From: UBA1952 sp965200035
GTDB lineage: Bacteria > Bacteroidota > Bacteroidia > Chitinophagales > Chitinophagaceae
Reading direction: 5' to 3'
Assembly (NCBI GenBank): GCA_965200035.1
Contig: OZ241334.1
Location: 2,976,001-3,040,000, forward strand
DNA: 64,000 nt
Part shown: positions 17,044-25,473 of the stretch, piece after piece
Position numbering within the stretch: position 1 is the first letter of the stretch
How the letters are laid out: the number at the start of each line of letters is the position of its first letter
The notes under the pieces: model-generated
What the model saw: only the letters and a program-made list of their open reading frames with translations
The model's database searches: none
Told to the model about the DNA's origin: nothing
Program-made: the position numbers and the translations under genes

Positions 17044-18080
17044 TTAGCTGTGAAATGCTTTATATTTTTTCACCGCACCAACTATTTCCTTATTCTGCTT
17101 TTCGGAAAAGCCTGTATGCGGCTCTAATGCTGCTTCGCCGGCTTTATTCGTACGCTTCCAACTTCCGCCTGCTGTGCCATTTACAATAAGCAGATGACCA
17201 GATCCATCAGGCACAACAGGTTTTTCATCCTTACCTTTACGAGATCACGGTATTTATAGCTCATTACATACTCGTCATAATCGGGCATCAGGAAGGTTGA
17301 TTGCACTATACGCTTCTGTGCCGGCAATAGCTTGTGGTAATAAGTGAGTCCATTCAGGTCGAAGGATTCAAAACATTCCTGAATCTCTGCTATGCCCTGC
17401 TTCGCTTCTGTAAGACTGAGGCCCGACCACGTAGCGAAATCCTTGAGCGTAGCCGGTCCGCGGGAAGAAAAATAGCGGTCAATTAGCAATACCAATCCTT
17501 CCTTTCTTGTTATGGACACACTCTTTGGTACACGTTCTTCCAGCAGCGCATAAGTAAATTGCTTTCCCTGCCGTGGCCCACTGCAGATTAATTGGTCAAG
17601 CTCAGCCCACATGAAAATCAGGCTCAGCCTGATGCCTTCGGCTATGATCTTATTTTTGGCCAATGCCTCGTTCAGCTCATTACGTGTAGCGCTTCTACCG
17701 CCTTCCAGCTCCCGGGCGATAATGCGCTTGCAGCGTGTCATCAGCTTTTCATCTACAGCACATTTACGCGCCATAAACGCATTGACTGCATGTACGCGCG
17801 GCGCTGTAAGCGTAAGCAGCCAACGGATATCTGCAGGGGCTACAAAATGCCAGGTAGGCCGCAATACATGTGTACGCAATATTTTGCCATCATTGAATGC
17901 CTGTTCCACCAAAGTGTCTGTAGCCTTTTTCATGCGCAGCCCGATGGCCCATTTGGCCTGTGCATATTCCTGTGCCTGCATGGCCACCAATGTGGTAACG
18001 ACCTCCTGAGGCGTAGCGCAAGAAGAGAAAGCGATCTGTTGATTGATGAGCCGAATTTTGAGGATTTCTGCAGCATTCAT
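17044..18080 (-). pseudogene. Winged-helix DNA-binding domain protein, frameshifted near the C-terminus
   Basis: From 18080 the frame encodes a winged-helix (HTH_42 type) protein: LVAMQAQEYAQAKWAIGLR, RPTWHFVAPADIRWLL, SRGPATLKDFATWSGL and FLMPDYDEYVMSYK. It stops at 17181 after 299 residues. The family's usual ending is intact in the next frame: re-reading from 17244 gives SRKGKDEKPVVPDG, then LLIVNGTAGGSWKR, and runs to the stop at 17044. A single-base change near 17244 thus explains the break, and the full protein would be about 345 residues, normal for the family. It is either a recent mutation or a sequence error. Family members are linked to DNA damage tolerance in some bacteria; the role here is unknown. 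PBP1C follows upstream on the same strand. Confidence 0.85.
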
Positions 18081-18101
18081 AGTTCAGAAGTTGGATGGTC
18101 T

Positions 18102-20429
18102 TTATAGAAATTTCACCTTCACCACAATATCCGTGACACGGCCTTTATCATCTGCACAGGATATTTTAATCTGCGTGCCGGACGGCTTGAACAATAGCTT
18201 TTCGCCACGCTTTGCACATCCGAAAAACTGATCGTTGATATACCAATAAACCTGCTGCACATCGTTGGCTGTATTGCAGCTTAGCTGGAGCTGTTGCTTG
18301 TCTTTGTCCACAATCAGGTAGGTCATGCTGTTTTGCAGTGAAGTGATCACCGGCGGCTGTCCGTCAAATGTGCGGGTACAGGCGGGATTGTGTGGTGGTA
18401 TCTTTTGGTAAGCAATGTTCTTGCTATCATAAAAGGCAGCCAGTTCCGGCGAAATATTGGGGTAAGTTTTGGTGGCATATCCGGCAGCGGGCAGGCAACT
18501 GGTGCAATAGGAAAAAGTACCATCCGCTGAAACCCATACATCCCGCTGGTGATCGCAGCGCGCTGTGTTTGAAACGCCCGGAATATAGTAATCCATTACC
18601 TGATCCGTACAAAAACCAGCCGGTATCTTTCCTGTTTCCTTACAGACAAATCTTGTATAAATTTCCTGCGGGGCTACCAGCCATTCTGTGCTCATATTGC
18701 GGTCCAGAGCGTTGAACAGCTCAAAGAGCAATGGGGTAGCCGTAGCGGCTCCGCTCAGCGAAGTAATGCCTTTGCCATCAAAATTGCCCAGCCATACGCC
18801 AACCGTATATCGGTCGTTGAATCCGATGCTCCATGCATCTTTACGACCGTAAGAGGTACCGGTCTTCCAAGCAATATGCGGCACATTCCGCGCCAGATCG
18901 TAGCCATTGGGCAGATCGGGGCGGGAAAGCTCACAGAGTGTCTTGCAGACCATATAATCAGCCGGTGGCGATAAGATCATATAACCATTGCCGGTGTCTT
19001 TAGGCGCATTGGTTGTCCAGCGGAGCGCATGAAGGCGACCGCCATTTGCAAAGGATGAAAAAAGTGCTGTCAGTTCCTGTAACCGAACGGTTACGCCACC
19101 CAGAATCATAGATAATCCTACTTTTTTCCGCTGCTGCCATACTGAGTAAAAGCCGGCTGCACCAAGGCTTTGCGTAAATTTTGGAACGGTCAACTGTTGC
19201 AATGTCTTTACTGCCGGTATATTCAGCGACTGCCGTAAGGCTTCATTGACGGTCACGTTACCACGAAACTGCAGGTCATAATTTTCCGGCGTATAGCCTG
19301 CCAGGTTGATGGGCACATCTGCAATCACCGTCTGTGGCGTGGCAATACCCGCATCATAGACAAGGCCGTACAAAAAAGGCTTCAGTGTGCTGCCCGGTGA
19401 GCGCAGCGCTTTTACGCCATCCACTTGCCCCTGATGGGCACGGTCATTAAAGTCAGGCGAGCCAATGTACACGAGCACTTCATGCGTACGGTTATCGGTT
19501 ACCAGCACAGATGCATTATAGATATTCTGGAGTTTCAGCGCAGCCACATAATTCGTTACGATCTGTTCTGCCTTCTGCTGCATACGGCTATCTATGGTGC
19601 TGTAGATATCCAGCGAAGCGGGAAAGGTGCCGCGCAGCCGCCAAGAGAATTGCGGAATACCATCGGGAGCAGAGCGCCGCGCAGCAGTGAGCGGTTCATT
19701 CAAAGCATCCCTAATCGTCTGCTCTTTGAACAGATGAGCTGCCTGAAAGCGCATCAGCCACTTATTGCGCTCCTGAGTAATCTTCACATTATCCCGACCC
19801 ATCACCATAGAATTAGGACGATTGGGAATAATGCTGAGCGCAGTAAGCTCGGCCAGCGAAAGCTGATCGGGCGATTTGTTGAAATAGAGCAGCGAAGCGG
19901 CTTTCACGCCCTGTATATTAGAGCCGTACGGTACCAGATTCAGATAGAGCTGCAGCACTTCATCTTTGGAATAATGAGCTTCCAGTTGAATAGCGCGGAA
20001 CATTTCCACAATCTTGTTGAGGTAGGTCCGCTTTTTGGGCGTGAGCAGGCGCGCTACCTGCATAGTAATAGTAGAAGCCCCGGAGGTACGCTTCAGATGA
20101 AAGACGTTGTTGAATGCCGCCCGGCCAATGGCCAGCACATTCACTCCCGGATGGCGGTAAAAATGCCGGTCTTCCTTGAAAATAATGGCTTCGCGCAGCT
20201 CCGGCGTAATCTCATTGAGCTCTGTGCGGAATCGCCATTGCTGGTCTTTAGAAAGAAAAGCGTGTGCAACTGTGCTGTCACGTGTATGGATCAGTGGAGC
20301 AAAGTCAGGATGGGTATCTACCGGAAAGCAGCAATCGAGCAGTACAAATCCAATGATGAGCCAGCAGCACCCCTGAATGGTGCGCCATAAAATATGCTGT
20401 AGCTTTTGCCGGGTAATGCGGAGGGGCAT
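18102..20429 (-). CDS. pbpC: Penicillin-binding protein 1C
   Basis: About 775 residues from MPLRITRQKLQ (the frame is open 7 codons further, to 20450). One membrane segment lies near residues 17-37. The glycosyltransferase domain follows (IIFKEDRHFYRHPGVN, GASTITMQVARLL), then the transpeptidase domain with active Ser347 in SPGSTLKPF, the SLN motif in RQSLNIPAVK and KTGTS. The last 100 residues are the BiPBP_C domain typical of PBP1C. It polymerises and crosslinks peptidoglycan. In many bacteria pbpC sits beside an alpha-2-macroglobulin gene; no such partner is seen here. The gene is divergent from lptB. Confidence 0.93.
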   Translation of the reverse strand: MPLRITRQKLQHILWRTIQGCCWLIIGFVLLDCCFPVDTHPDFAPLIHTRDSTVAHAFLSKDQQWRFRTELNEITPELREAIIFKEDRHFYRHPGVNVLAIGRAAFNNVFHLKRTSGASTITMQVARLLTPKKRTYLNKIVEMFRAIQLEAHYSKDEVLQLYLNLVPYGSNIQGVKAASLLYFNKSPDQLSLAELTALSIIPNRPNSMVMGRDNVKITQERNKWLMRFQAAHLFKEQTIRDALNEPLTAARRSAPDGIPQFSWRLRGTFPASLDIYSTIDSRMQQKAEQIVTNYVAALKLQNIYNASVLVTDNRTHEVLVYIGSPDFNDRAHQGQVDGVKALRSPGSTLKPFLYGLVYDAGIATPQTVIADVPINLAGYTPENYDLQFRGNVTVNEALRQSLNIPAVKTLQQLTVPKFTQSLGAAGFYSVWQQRKKVGLSMILGGVTVRLQELTALFSSFANGGRLHALRWTTNAPKDTGNGYMILSPPADYMVCKTLCELSRPDLPNGYDLARNVPHIAWKTGTSYGRKDAWSIGFNDRYTVGVWLGNFDGKGITSLSGAATATPLLFELFNALDRNMSTEWLVAPQEIYTRFVCKETGKIPAGFCTDQVMDYYIPGVSNTARCDHQRDVWVSADGTFSYCTSCLPAAGYATKTYPNISPELAAFYDSKNIAYQKIPPHNPACTRTFDGQPPVITSLQNSMTYLIVDKDKQQLQLSCNTANDVQQVYWYINDQFFGCAKRGEKLLFKPSGTQIKISCADDKGRVTDIVVKVKFL

Positions 20430-20555
20430 GGTGAAATGCAGATAGTGCAAATTACGGCTGTTGACGTGGGAGAATGCATTTTTTCCTGCAGCGGTTTGTC
20501 AGGTCTTCTTTCGGGGCCAGGTCATAAGTAAGATAAAAACCCCGCTGCCAATGCT

Positions 20556-20563
20556 TATTTTTG
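20556..20563 (+). promoter_or_regulatory. Bacteroidota -7 promoter element TATTTTTG
   Basis: An exact TAnnTTTG match followed by CAGC. It lies downstream of the possible ATG at 20551. If used, the transcript starts near 20570 and the first in-frame start is TTG 20581, giving LRIHTENLVKRYG as the N-terminus, which matches LptB proteins well. Confidence 0.45.
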
Positions 20564-20580
20564 CAGCTAATAGCAAGGAT

Positions 20581-21324
20581 TTGAGAATACATACGGAAAA
20601 TCTGGTGAAGCGGTATGGCAAGCGCACGGTGGTCAACCATGTATCTTTCGAGGTGCATCAGGGAGAGATCGTGGGACTGCTTGGCCCGAATGGTGCGGGC
20701 AAGACGACATCATTTTATATGGTAGTAGGTCTGGTAAAGCCCGAAGAAGGTACGGTGTATCTGGACGGGAGCGATATTACCAAAGTGCCTATGTACAAGC
20801 GCGCCAAGATGGGCATCGGCTATCTGCCACAGGAAGCATCGGTATTTCGCAAGCTGAGCGTGGAAGATAATATCGGAGCGGTGCTGGAGATGACGAAGCT
20901 GACCAAAGGCGAACAGCTTAAAAAGCGGGATAGTTTGCTGGAAGAATTTCGCCTGACCCATGTGCGTAAAAGCCCCGGTGACGTATTGAGCGGTGGTGAG
21001 CGCAGGCGTACGGAAATTGCCCGCGCGCTGGCCGTAGATCCAAAATTCATTTTGCTGGATGAGCCGTTTGCTGGCATTGACCCGATTGCCGTAGAGGATA
21101 TCCAGCATATTGTATCGCGGCTGAAATTCAAGAATATCGGTATCCTCATCACTGACCACAATGTGCAGGAAACGCTTTCTATTACCGACCGCGCTTACCT
21201 GCTGTTTGAAGGAAAGATACTTAAAGCGGGTACCGCGGAAGACCTTGCTGCAGACGAGACGGTGCGAAAAGTGTATCTTGGCCAGCAGTTTGAACTGAAG
21301 CGGAAGGTTATTAATCTGGATTAG
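20581..21324 (+). CDS. lptB: LPS export ABC transporter ATP-binding protein LptB
   Basis: The ATPase that powers lipopolysaccharide extraction from the inner membrane with LptF/LptG. About 247 residues from the TTG start; ATG 20551 would add 10 residues. Walker A is GPNGAGKTT, the signature is LSGGERRRTEIARAL, Walker B is FILLDEPFAGIDP, and the switch histidine is in ITDHNVQETL. FYMVVGLVKPEEGTVYLDG and YLPQEASVFRKLS are typical of LptB rather than other ABC ATPases. LptF/G are not in the window, but an OstA/LptA-like gene is at 806-2554. The start is placed after a promoter box that overlaps the upstream ATG; this is an inference. Confidence 0.9.
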   Translation: MRIHTENLVKRYGKRTVVNHVSFEVHQGEIVGLLGPNGAGKTTSFYMVVGLVKPEEGTVYLDGSDITKVPMYKRAKMGIGYLPQEASVFRKLSVEDNIGAVLEMTKLTKGEQLKKRDSLLEEFRLTHVRKSPGDVLSGGERRRTEIARALAVDPKFILLDEPFAGIDPIAVEDIQHIVSRLKFKNIGILITDHNVQETLSITDRAYLLFEGKILKAGTAEDLAADETVRKVYLGQQFELKRKVINLD

Positions 21325-21330
21325 CTTTAT

Positions 21331-21411
21331 TAATGTGCTAATGTGGTTAATGCGATTATGCGGTAATGATTCCTGCATTGCCATATTACCGCATTATCAT
21401 TCCGTATTATA
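21331..21411 (+). repeat. AATGTG/ATTACCGC inverted repeat region
   Basis: Starts with TAATGTGCTAATGTGGTTAA, similar to the left repeat of the cassette at 6191. It then forms an inverted repeat with arms at 21355-21368 (ATTATGCGGTAATG) and 21382-21397 (CATATTACCGCATTAT). It fills the gap between lptB and the GH3 gene. Confidence 0.6.
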
Positions 21412-21425
21412 TTTTAAGTAAGTAA

Positions 21426-22943
21426 ATGAGCATCATTAGTCCCGCTATTAAGAGCATATTAAAGCTTCGCCAGAGCGCGATAGACAATTTTATGCTCAAC
21501 CCGATCGATACGCAGCATCAGGTATTTAATGGCCTTATTGGTTCTGCCCAGTTTACAGAATATGGCAAGCACCACCGGTTTGAGCAGATCAACGGTATTT
21601 CAGATTTTAAGAAAGCAGCGCCGATCACTGATTATGAAGCGCTGAAGCCTTTTATTCATCGCATGATGGAAGGTGAGCAGAACATCCTGTGGCCTTCCGA
21701 GATTACGTGGTTTGCCAAGAGCAGCGGCACCACCAGTGATAAAAGCAAATTCATTCCTGTCTCCAAAGAATCACTGGACGATAATCATTTCAAAGCCGGA
21801 AAAGACGTACCGGCGCTTTACCTCAAAAATTATCCGGAGTCGCGGCTCATGTCGGGCAAATGTTTGGTGATCGGCGGCAGCCATCAGGTAAATCAGGTAA
21901 ATGCAGATTCTTTTTACGGCGATCTTTCCGCTGTTATGATCCAGAATATGCCGATGATGGGTCAGATCCTGCGCACACCGGATGTAAGCATTGCACTGCT
22001 GGATGAATGGGAAGACAAGATTGAGCGCATGGCGCGCGCCACGATGCAGGAAAATGTCACCTTCATTGCCGGAGTGCCTACCTGGACCATCGTGCTGATC
22101 AAGCGCATTTTCGAAATGGCGGGTACGGATAACCTGCACGATATATGGCCCAACCTGGAGCTTTATCTGCACGGTGGCGTGAGCTTTAAACCTTACCGGT
22201 CACAGTTCGAGCGCTTCATTCCATCGCCCGACATGCATTATCTGGAAACGTACAATGCATCGGAAGGATTCTTTGCCGCGCAGGATACACCGGACAATGA
22301 AGACGGTATGCTGCTGCTGCTGAACCATGGTATCTTCTATGAGTTCATGCCCATGGAAGAATATGGAAAAGAACATCCCGAAACGCTCACGCTGAAAGAG
22401 GTAGAGTTGCATAAGAACTATGCGCTTATCATCAGCACCAATGGTGGCCTGTGGCGCTATATGGTGGGCGATACGGTACAATTCACCTCTATAAGACCTT
22501 ACCGCATCAAAGTATCAGGTAGGCTGAAGCATTTTATCAATGCCTTCGGCGAAGAAGTAATTGTTGATAATTCTGATTATGCCATAGCTGAGGCGAGCAA
22601 GGCCACCGGCGCAGTGGTAGCTGACTATTCCGCTGCACCGGTCTATATGACGGGCGATGACAATGGCGCGCATGAATGGATCATCGAATTTGAGCATTTG
22701 CCGGTACCATTGGATGAGTTTGTAACCCTCATGGATAAAGCGCTTCAGAAAGTCAATTCAGACTACGAAGCCAAGCGGCACAAAGACATCGCGCTGCGCC
22801 GCCCGATCGTTCACCGGATGCCGGCCGGCGGCTTCAAGCATTGGCTCAAAGACAAAGGCAAACTGGGCGGCCAGCACAAAGTGCCTCGTCTGAGCAACGA
22901 CCGTAAATGGATTGAGGAAATGCTGCCGTATTTGAAGGGATGA
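21426..22943 (+). CDS. GH3 auxin-responsive promoter family protein
   Basis: A 505-residue member of the GH3 superfamily of acyl-adenylate/amide-forming enzymes. Visible landmarks are TWFAKSSGTTSDKSKFIPVS (ATP-binding motif, residues about 95-115), LYLHGGVSFKPY, ETYNASEGFFAAQD and LWRYMVGDTVQF. In plants, GH3 enzymes join acyl acids to amino acids. The substrates of bacterial homologues, common in Bacteroidota, are not known to me. No signal peptide is present, so it is cytoplasmic. The gap to lptB is taken up by an inverted repeat. Confidence 0.88.
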   Translation: MSIISPAIKSILKLRQSAIDNFMLNPIDTQHQVFNGLIGSAQFTEYGKHHRFEQINGISDFKKAAPITDYEALKPFIHRMMEGEQNILWPSEITWFAKSSGTTSDKSKFIPVSKESLDDNHFKAGKDVPALYLKNYPESRLMSGKCLVIGGSHQVNQVNADSFYGDLSAVMIQNMPMMGQILRTPDVSIALLDEWEDKIERMARATMQENVTFIAGVPTWTIVLIKRIFEMAGTDNLHDIWPNLELYLHGGVSFKPYRSQFERFIPSPDMHYLETYNASEGFFAAQDTPDNEDGMLLLLNHGIFYEFMPMEEYGKEHPETLTLKEVELHKNYALIISTNGGLWRYMVGDTVQFTSIRPYRIKVSGRLKHFINAFGEEVIVDNSDYAIAEASKATGAVVADYSAAPVYMTGDDNGAHEWIIEFEHLPVPLDEFVTLMDKALQKVNSDYEAKRHKDIALRRPIVHRMPAGGFKHWLKDKGKLGGQHKVPRLSNDRKWIEEMLPYLKG

Positions 22944-23089
22944 GTTTTTAGTGCTTAGTGTTGAGTTGAAACCCGGTCAATGCCAGCATTCAAGCTGAGA
23001 AGACCCTTCCAGTCAATTAATTCCCAATCCCAATAATTAGGAAACAAAAGCCCGGCACCACAGTTGCAATCAAGATTAATAGAACAGTG

Positions 23090-23115
23090 TTGCGCGCCGC
23101 AGTCATTGCGCGCAA
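23090..23115 (+). repeat. Inverted repeat TTGCGCGC / GCGCGCAA
   Basis: An 8-base perfect stem with a 10-base loop, in the 260-base gap between the GH3 and response regulator genes. It sits 11 bases before a second palindrome. The rest of this gap shows no gene. Confidence 0.6.
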
Positions 23116-23126
23116 CTGCCTTTTTG

Positions 23127-23152
23127 CTTACTTTTTGGCACCAAAAAGTAAG
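23127..23152 (+). repeat. Near-perfect palindrome CTTACTTTTTGG / CCAAAAAGTAAG
   Basis: A 12-base perfect stem with a 2-base loop. Sequences of this type (KVSKK-coding palindromes with TTTTTGG..CCAAAAA) are widespread dispersed repeats in bacterial genomes. It has no T-tract typical of a terminator. Confidence 0.65.
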
Positions 23153-23203
23153 AGAGAAACTAAGCAAAAATCTTATTAATCATCATGCCCTATCTTTAAC
23201 CAT

Positions 23204-23899
23204 ATGAAGATCCTGCTGGTTGAAGATGAAGCAAGCGTAGCCTCTTTCATTATTCGCAGCCTCACAGAAGAAGGCTACGAGGTAAGCGTAGCTCCCGATG
23301 GCAATCTGGGACTGGAAATGGCGCTGAGCCATGCCTTCAGCATCATTCTGCTGGATGTAATGCTGCCCGGGATCAATGGAATAGAATTATGCAGGCGGCT
23401 CAGAGCTACCGGCAACACTATTCCCGTGCTTATGCTCACCGCGCTGGGAAGCACGGAGAATCTCGTAACCGGCCTGGATAGCGGAGCTGATGATTACTTA
23501 AGCAAGCCATTCAAGCTGGCCGAGCTACTCGCCAGAATACGTTCGCTGACCCGCCGAAATACGACGATTGCTGCCGGGCAAAATGATCAACCCGAAAAAA
23601 CAGGGCTCAGCATCGCAGACCTCTTTCTGGATACAGAGGAAAAGATGGCTACACGGGGCAATAAGCCTATTGATCTTACCGCCACAGAATACCGCTTGCT
23701 CGAATACCTCTTGCAGAACCAGCGCCGCGTACTTTCGCGCATGGATATACTGGAGCAGGTATGGGGCATCGACTTCAATATGAATACCAAAGTGGTGGAC
23801 GTGTACATTAATTATCTGCGTAAGAAAGTAGATAAGGATTTTGAGCCGAAACTCATTCACACAGCCGTGGGCATGGGCTACATCCTGAAAGAAATGTAA
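23204..23899 (+). CDS. OmpR-family response regulator
   Basis: A 231-residue regulator. The receiver domain is residues 1-115, with acidic residues in LLVEDE, the phosphoacceptor Asp51 in IILLDVMLPG, Thr in MLTALGS and Lys in YLSKPFKLAEL. The winged-helix output domain is residues about 130-230 (LTATEYRLLEYLLQNQRRVLSR, VDVYINYLRKKVD, IHTAVGMGYIL). The stop codon overlaps the kinase start by one base (TAATG at 23897-23901), so the two are co-translated. OmpR-type regulators bind direct repeats about 11 bases apart; such an array lies at 25374-25414, 1.5 kb downstream. Confidence 0.95.
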   Translation: MKILLVEDEASVASFIIRSLTEEGYEVSVAPDGNLGLEMALSHAFSIILLDVMLPGINGIELCRRLRATGNTIPVLMLTALGSTENLVTGLDSGADDYLSKPFKLAELLARIRSLTRRNTTIAAGQNDQPEKTGLSIADLFLDTEEKMATRGNKPIDLTATEYRLLEYLLQNQRRVLSRMDILEQVWGIDFNMNTKVVDVYINYLRKKVDKDFEPKLIHTAVGMGYILKEM

Positions 23900-25272
23900 T
23901 GAAGATACAGACCAAGATCGCCATCCTGTTCGCCTCACTGGCCGGCAGCATTTTGCTGGCCGTGAGCCTCTTTCTGTATTACCTGACCAATCAGTACACG
24001 TTTGAAGATTTTTATAAACGCCTCGAAATACGCGCCATCGTAGCAGCCAAAGTAGCGCTCGAAAAAGACCCGAGCAATGGCCAGGCTTACAGCGATATCA
24101 AAGCGCAGCACCTCGAAAATCTGCCCGGCGAGCGGGAGCTGATCATTCCTATCAAAGGAACCAATACGGTTACTGCCGATAGCCTGTTGCCTGCGGTGCC
24201 CGATGCATTGTTCAAGCAGGCGATCCATAAAGGCCATATCACCTGGCGCAAGAATGATACGTTTTATTACATCCTCTTTTACCACGAATCCGACAAAGAT
24301 TACCTGGTGACGGTTTCTGCCCGGAGCGAGATGAGCGTGCTTTACCTGTCTTATCTGAGGCATGCGCTGCTGATCTCCTTTCTGGCCGCCATTATACTGG
24401 CTTTTACGGTAGGTCTTTTATTCTCTAAAAGCATTCTGAAGCCCATCCGGGATATTACCGCACGTGTAAGAAAACTCAGCGCAAATAATCTTCATCTACG
24501 CCTTGATGTGAAGCCGGGCATCGACGAAGTGTCCGAGCTTTCCTCAACGTTCAACAATATGCTGGACCGGCTGGAGACTGCATTCGAGACGCAGAACAAT
24601 TTTGTTAGCCACGCCTCACATGAGTTCAATACACCGCTTACCTCTATTATCGGCGAGGCAGAATATGCGCTTTCAAGGCCGCGCAACAGCGAGCAGTACG
24701 TGGAGTCAATTACCAATATGCATACGGCGGCAGAGAAATTATCCGGCATTACACGCAGCCTTTTACAGCTTGCCCAGACCGGCCTTACAGGAAAAGTACA
24801 GGAGATGGTGCCCCTGCGCATGGATGAGCTGCTCTATAAAGTACAGGCTATGACAGACGATATTATGCCCGGTAATAAGCTGCTGGTCAATTATAGCCTC
24901 GCCCCGGCAGATGTGCAGAAAATGATGGTTTGTGGTAACCAGACGTTGCTGGAGCTGGCCATTACCAATATTGTGCTGAATGCCTGCAAATACTCATCCA
25001 ACAAGCCGGTAGCGCTGGCGCTAGCAGCTACCAACAATCAGGCAATTATTGTAGTAAAGGATGAAGGCATTGGCATACCGAAGGCTGAGCTGAAGTATAT
25101 TTTTGATCCATTTTTCCGCGCCAGCAATACAGACAGGTTTAAAGGCTACGGCATCGGCCTGCCGCTTACGCGCAATATCATCCGCATCCACAAAGGCGAG
25201 CTGATCGTCAATTCCGAGCAGGATAAAGGCACCGAGATACAGATCATCCTGCCGCTGATGGCGCGTAAATAG
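23899..25272 (+). CDS. Sensor histidine kinase
   Basis: A 457-residue membrane kinase paired with the regulator directly upstream. Membrane segments lie near residues 8-28 and 152-172 and enclose a periplasmic sensor of about 120 residues with no obvious ligand motif. A HAMP linker follows (KPIRDITARVRKL), then HisKA with phosphoacceptor His241 in SHASHEFNTPLTSI (HEFNTPL rather than the usual HELRTPL), then the ATPase domain with N box NIVLNACKYSS, G1 VKDEGIGIP and G2 GYGIGLPLTRNI. Signal and target are not known from sequence; the phased repeats upstream of the next gene suggest local targets. Confidence 0.94.
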   Translation: MKIQTKIAILFASLAGSILLAVSLFLYYLTNQYTFEDFYKRLEIRAIVAAKVALEKDPSNGQAYSDIKAQHLENLPGERELIIPIKGTNTVTADSLLPAVPDALFKQAIHKGHITWRKNDTFYYILFYHESDKDYLVTVSARSEMSVLYLSYLRHALLISFLAAIILAFTVGLLFSKSILKPIRDITARVRKLSANNLHLRLDVKPGIDEVSELSSTFNNMLDRLETAFETQNNFVSHASHEFNTPLTSIIGEAEYALSRPRNSEQYVESITNMHTAAEKLSGITRSLLQLAQTGLTGKVQEMVPLRMDELLYKVQAMTDDIMPGNKLLVNYSLAPADVQKMMVCGNQTLLELAITNIVLNACKYSSNKPVALALAATNNQAIIVVKDEGIGIPKAELKYIFDPFFRASNTDRFKGYGIGLPLTRNIIRIHKGELIVNSEQDKGTEIQIILPLMARK

Positions 25273-25373
25273 AAGGATTCAGGCATCGCTATACAAGTCA
25301 TGCTTACGTAAGAAAGCATCCCACAGCGACTGCAAAAGTTTTAAGCATAGAAAATTCAAGCAGATACAGCCTC

Positions 25374-25414
25374 TTCTTACCAAATTCTTACCACAATTTT
25401 ATTGCGTTCTTACC
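25374..25414 (+). promoter_or_regulatory. Phased TTCTTACC direct-repeat array (probable OmpR-type operator)
   Basis: Three perfect copies of TTCTTACC start at 25374, 25385 and 25407, that is at offsets 0, 11 and 33. A degenerate ATTTTATT occupies the missing offset 22. An 11-base period is the spacing used by tandem OmpR/PhoB-type regulators. It sits 60-100 bases before the Usp-like gene and directly after the two-component system. Binding by that regulator is inference. Confidence 0.55.
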
Positions 25415-25473
25415 TTGCTCTAAACGGTTCCTAATACCGGGAGGTCACCTTCGTATTACTAAACACAGTAACT

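Noticed and set aside
19425..20390. A 321-codon open frame opposite pbpC
   Set aside because: It overlaps the conserved glycosyltransferase and transpeptidase coding region on the other strand and shows no domain.
23090..23152. Two adjacent palindromes as a possible small RNA or CRISPR-like array
   Set aside because: The two stems differ in sequence, there are no repeated spacers, and no promoter box was seen.
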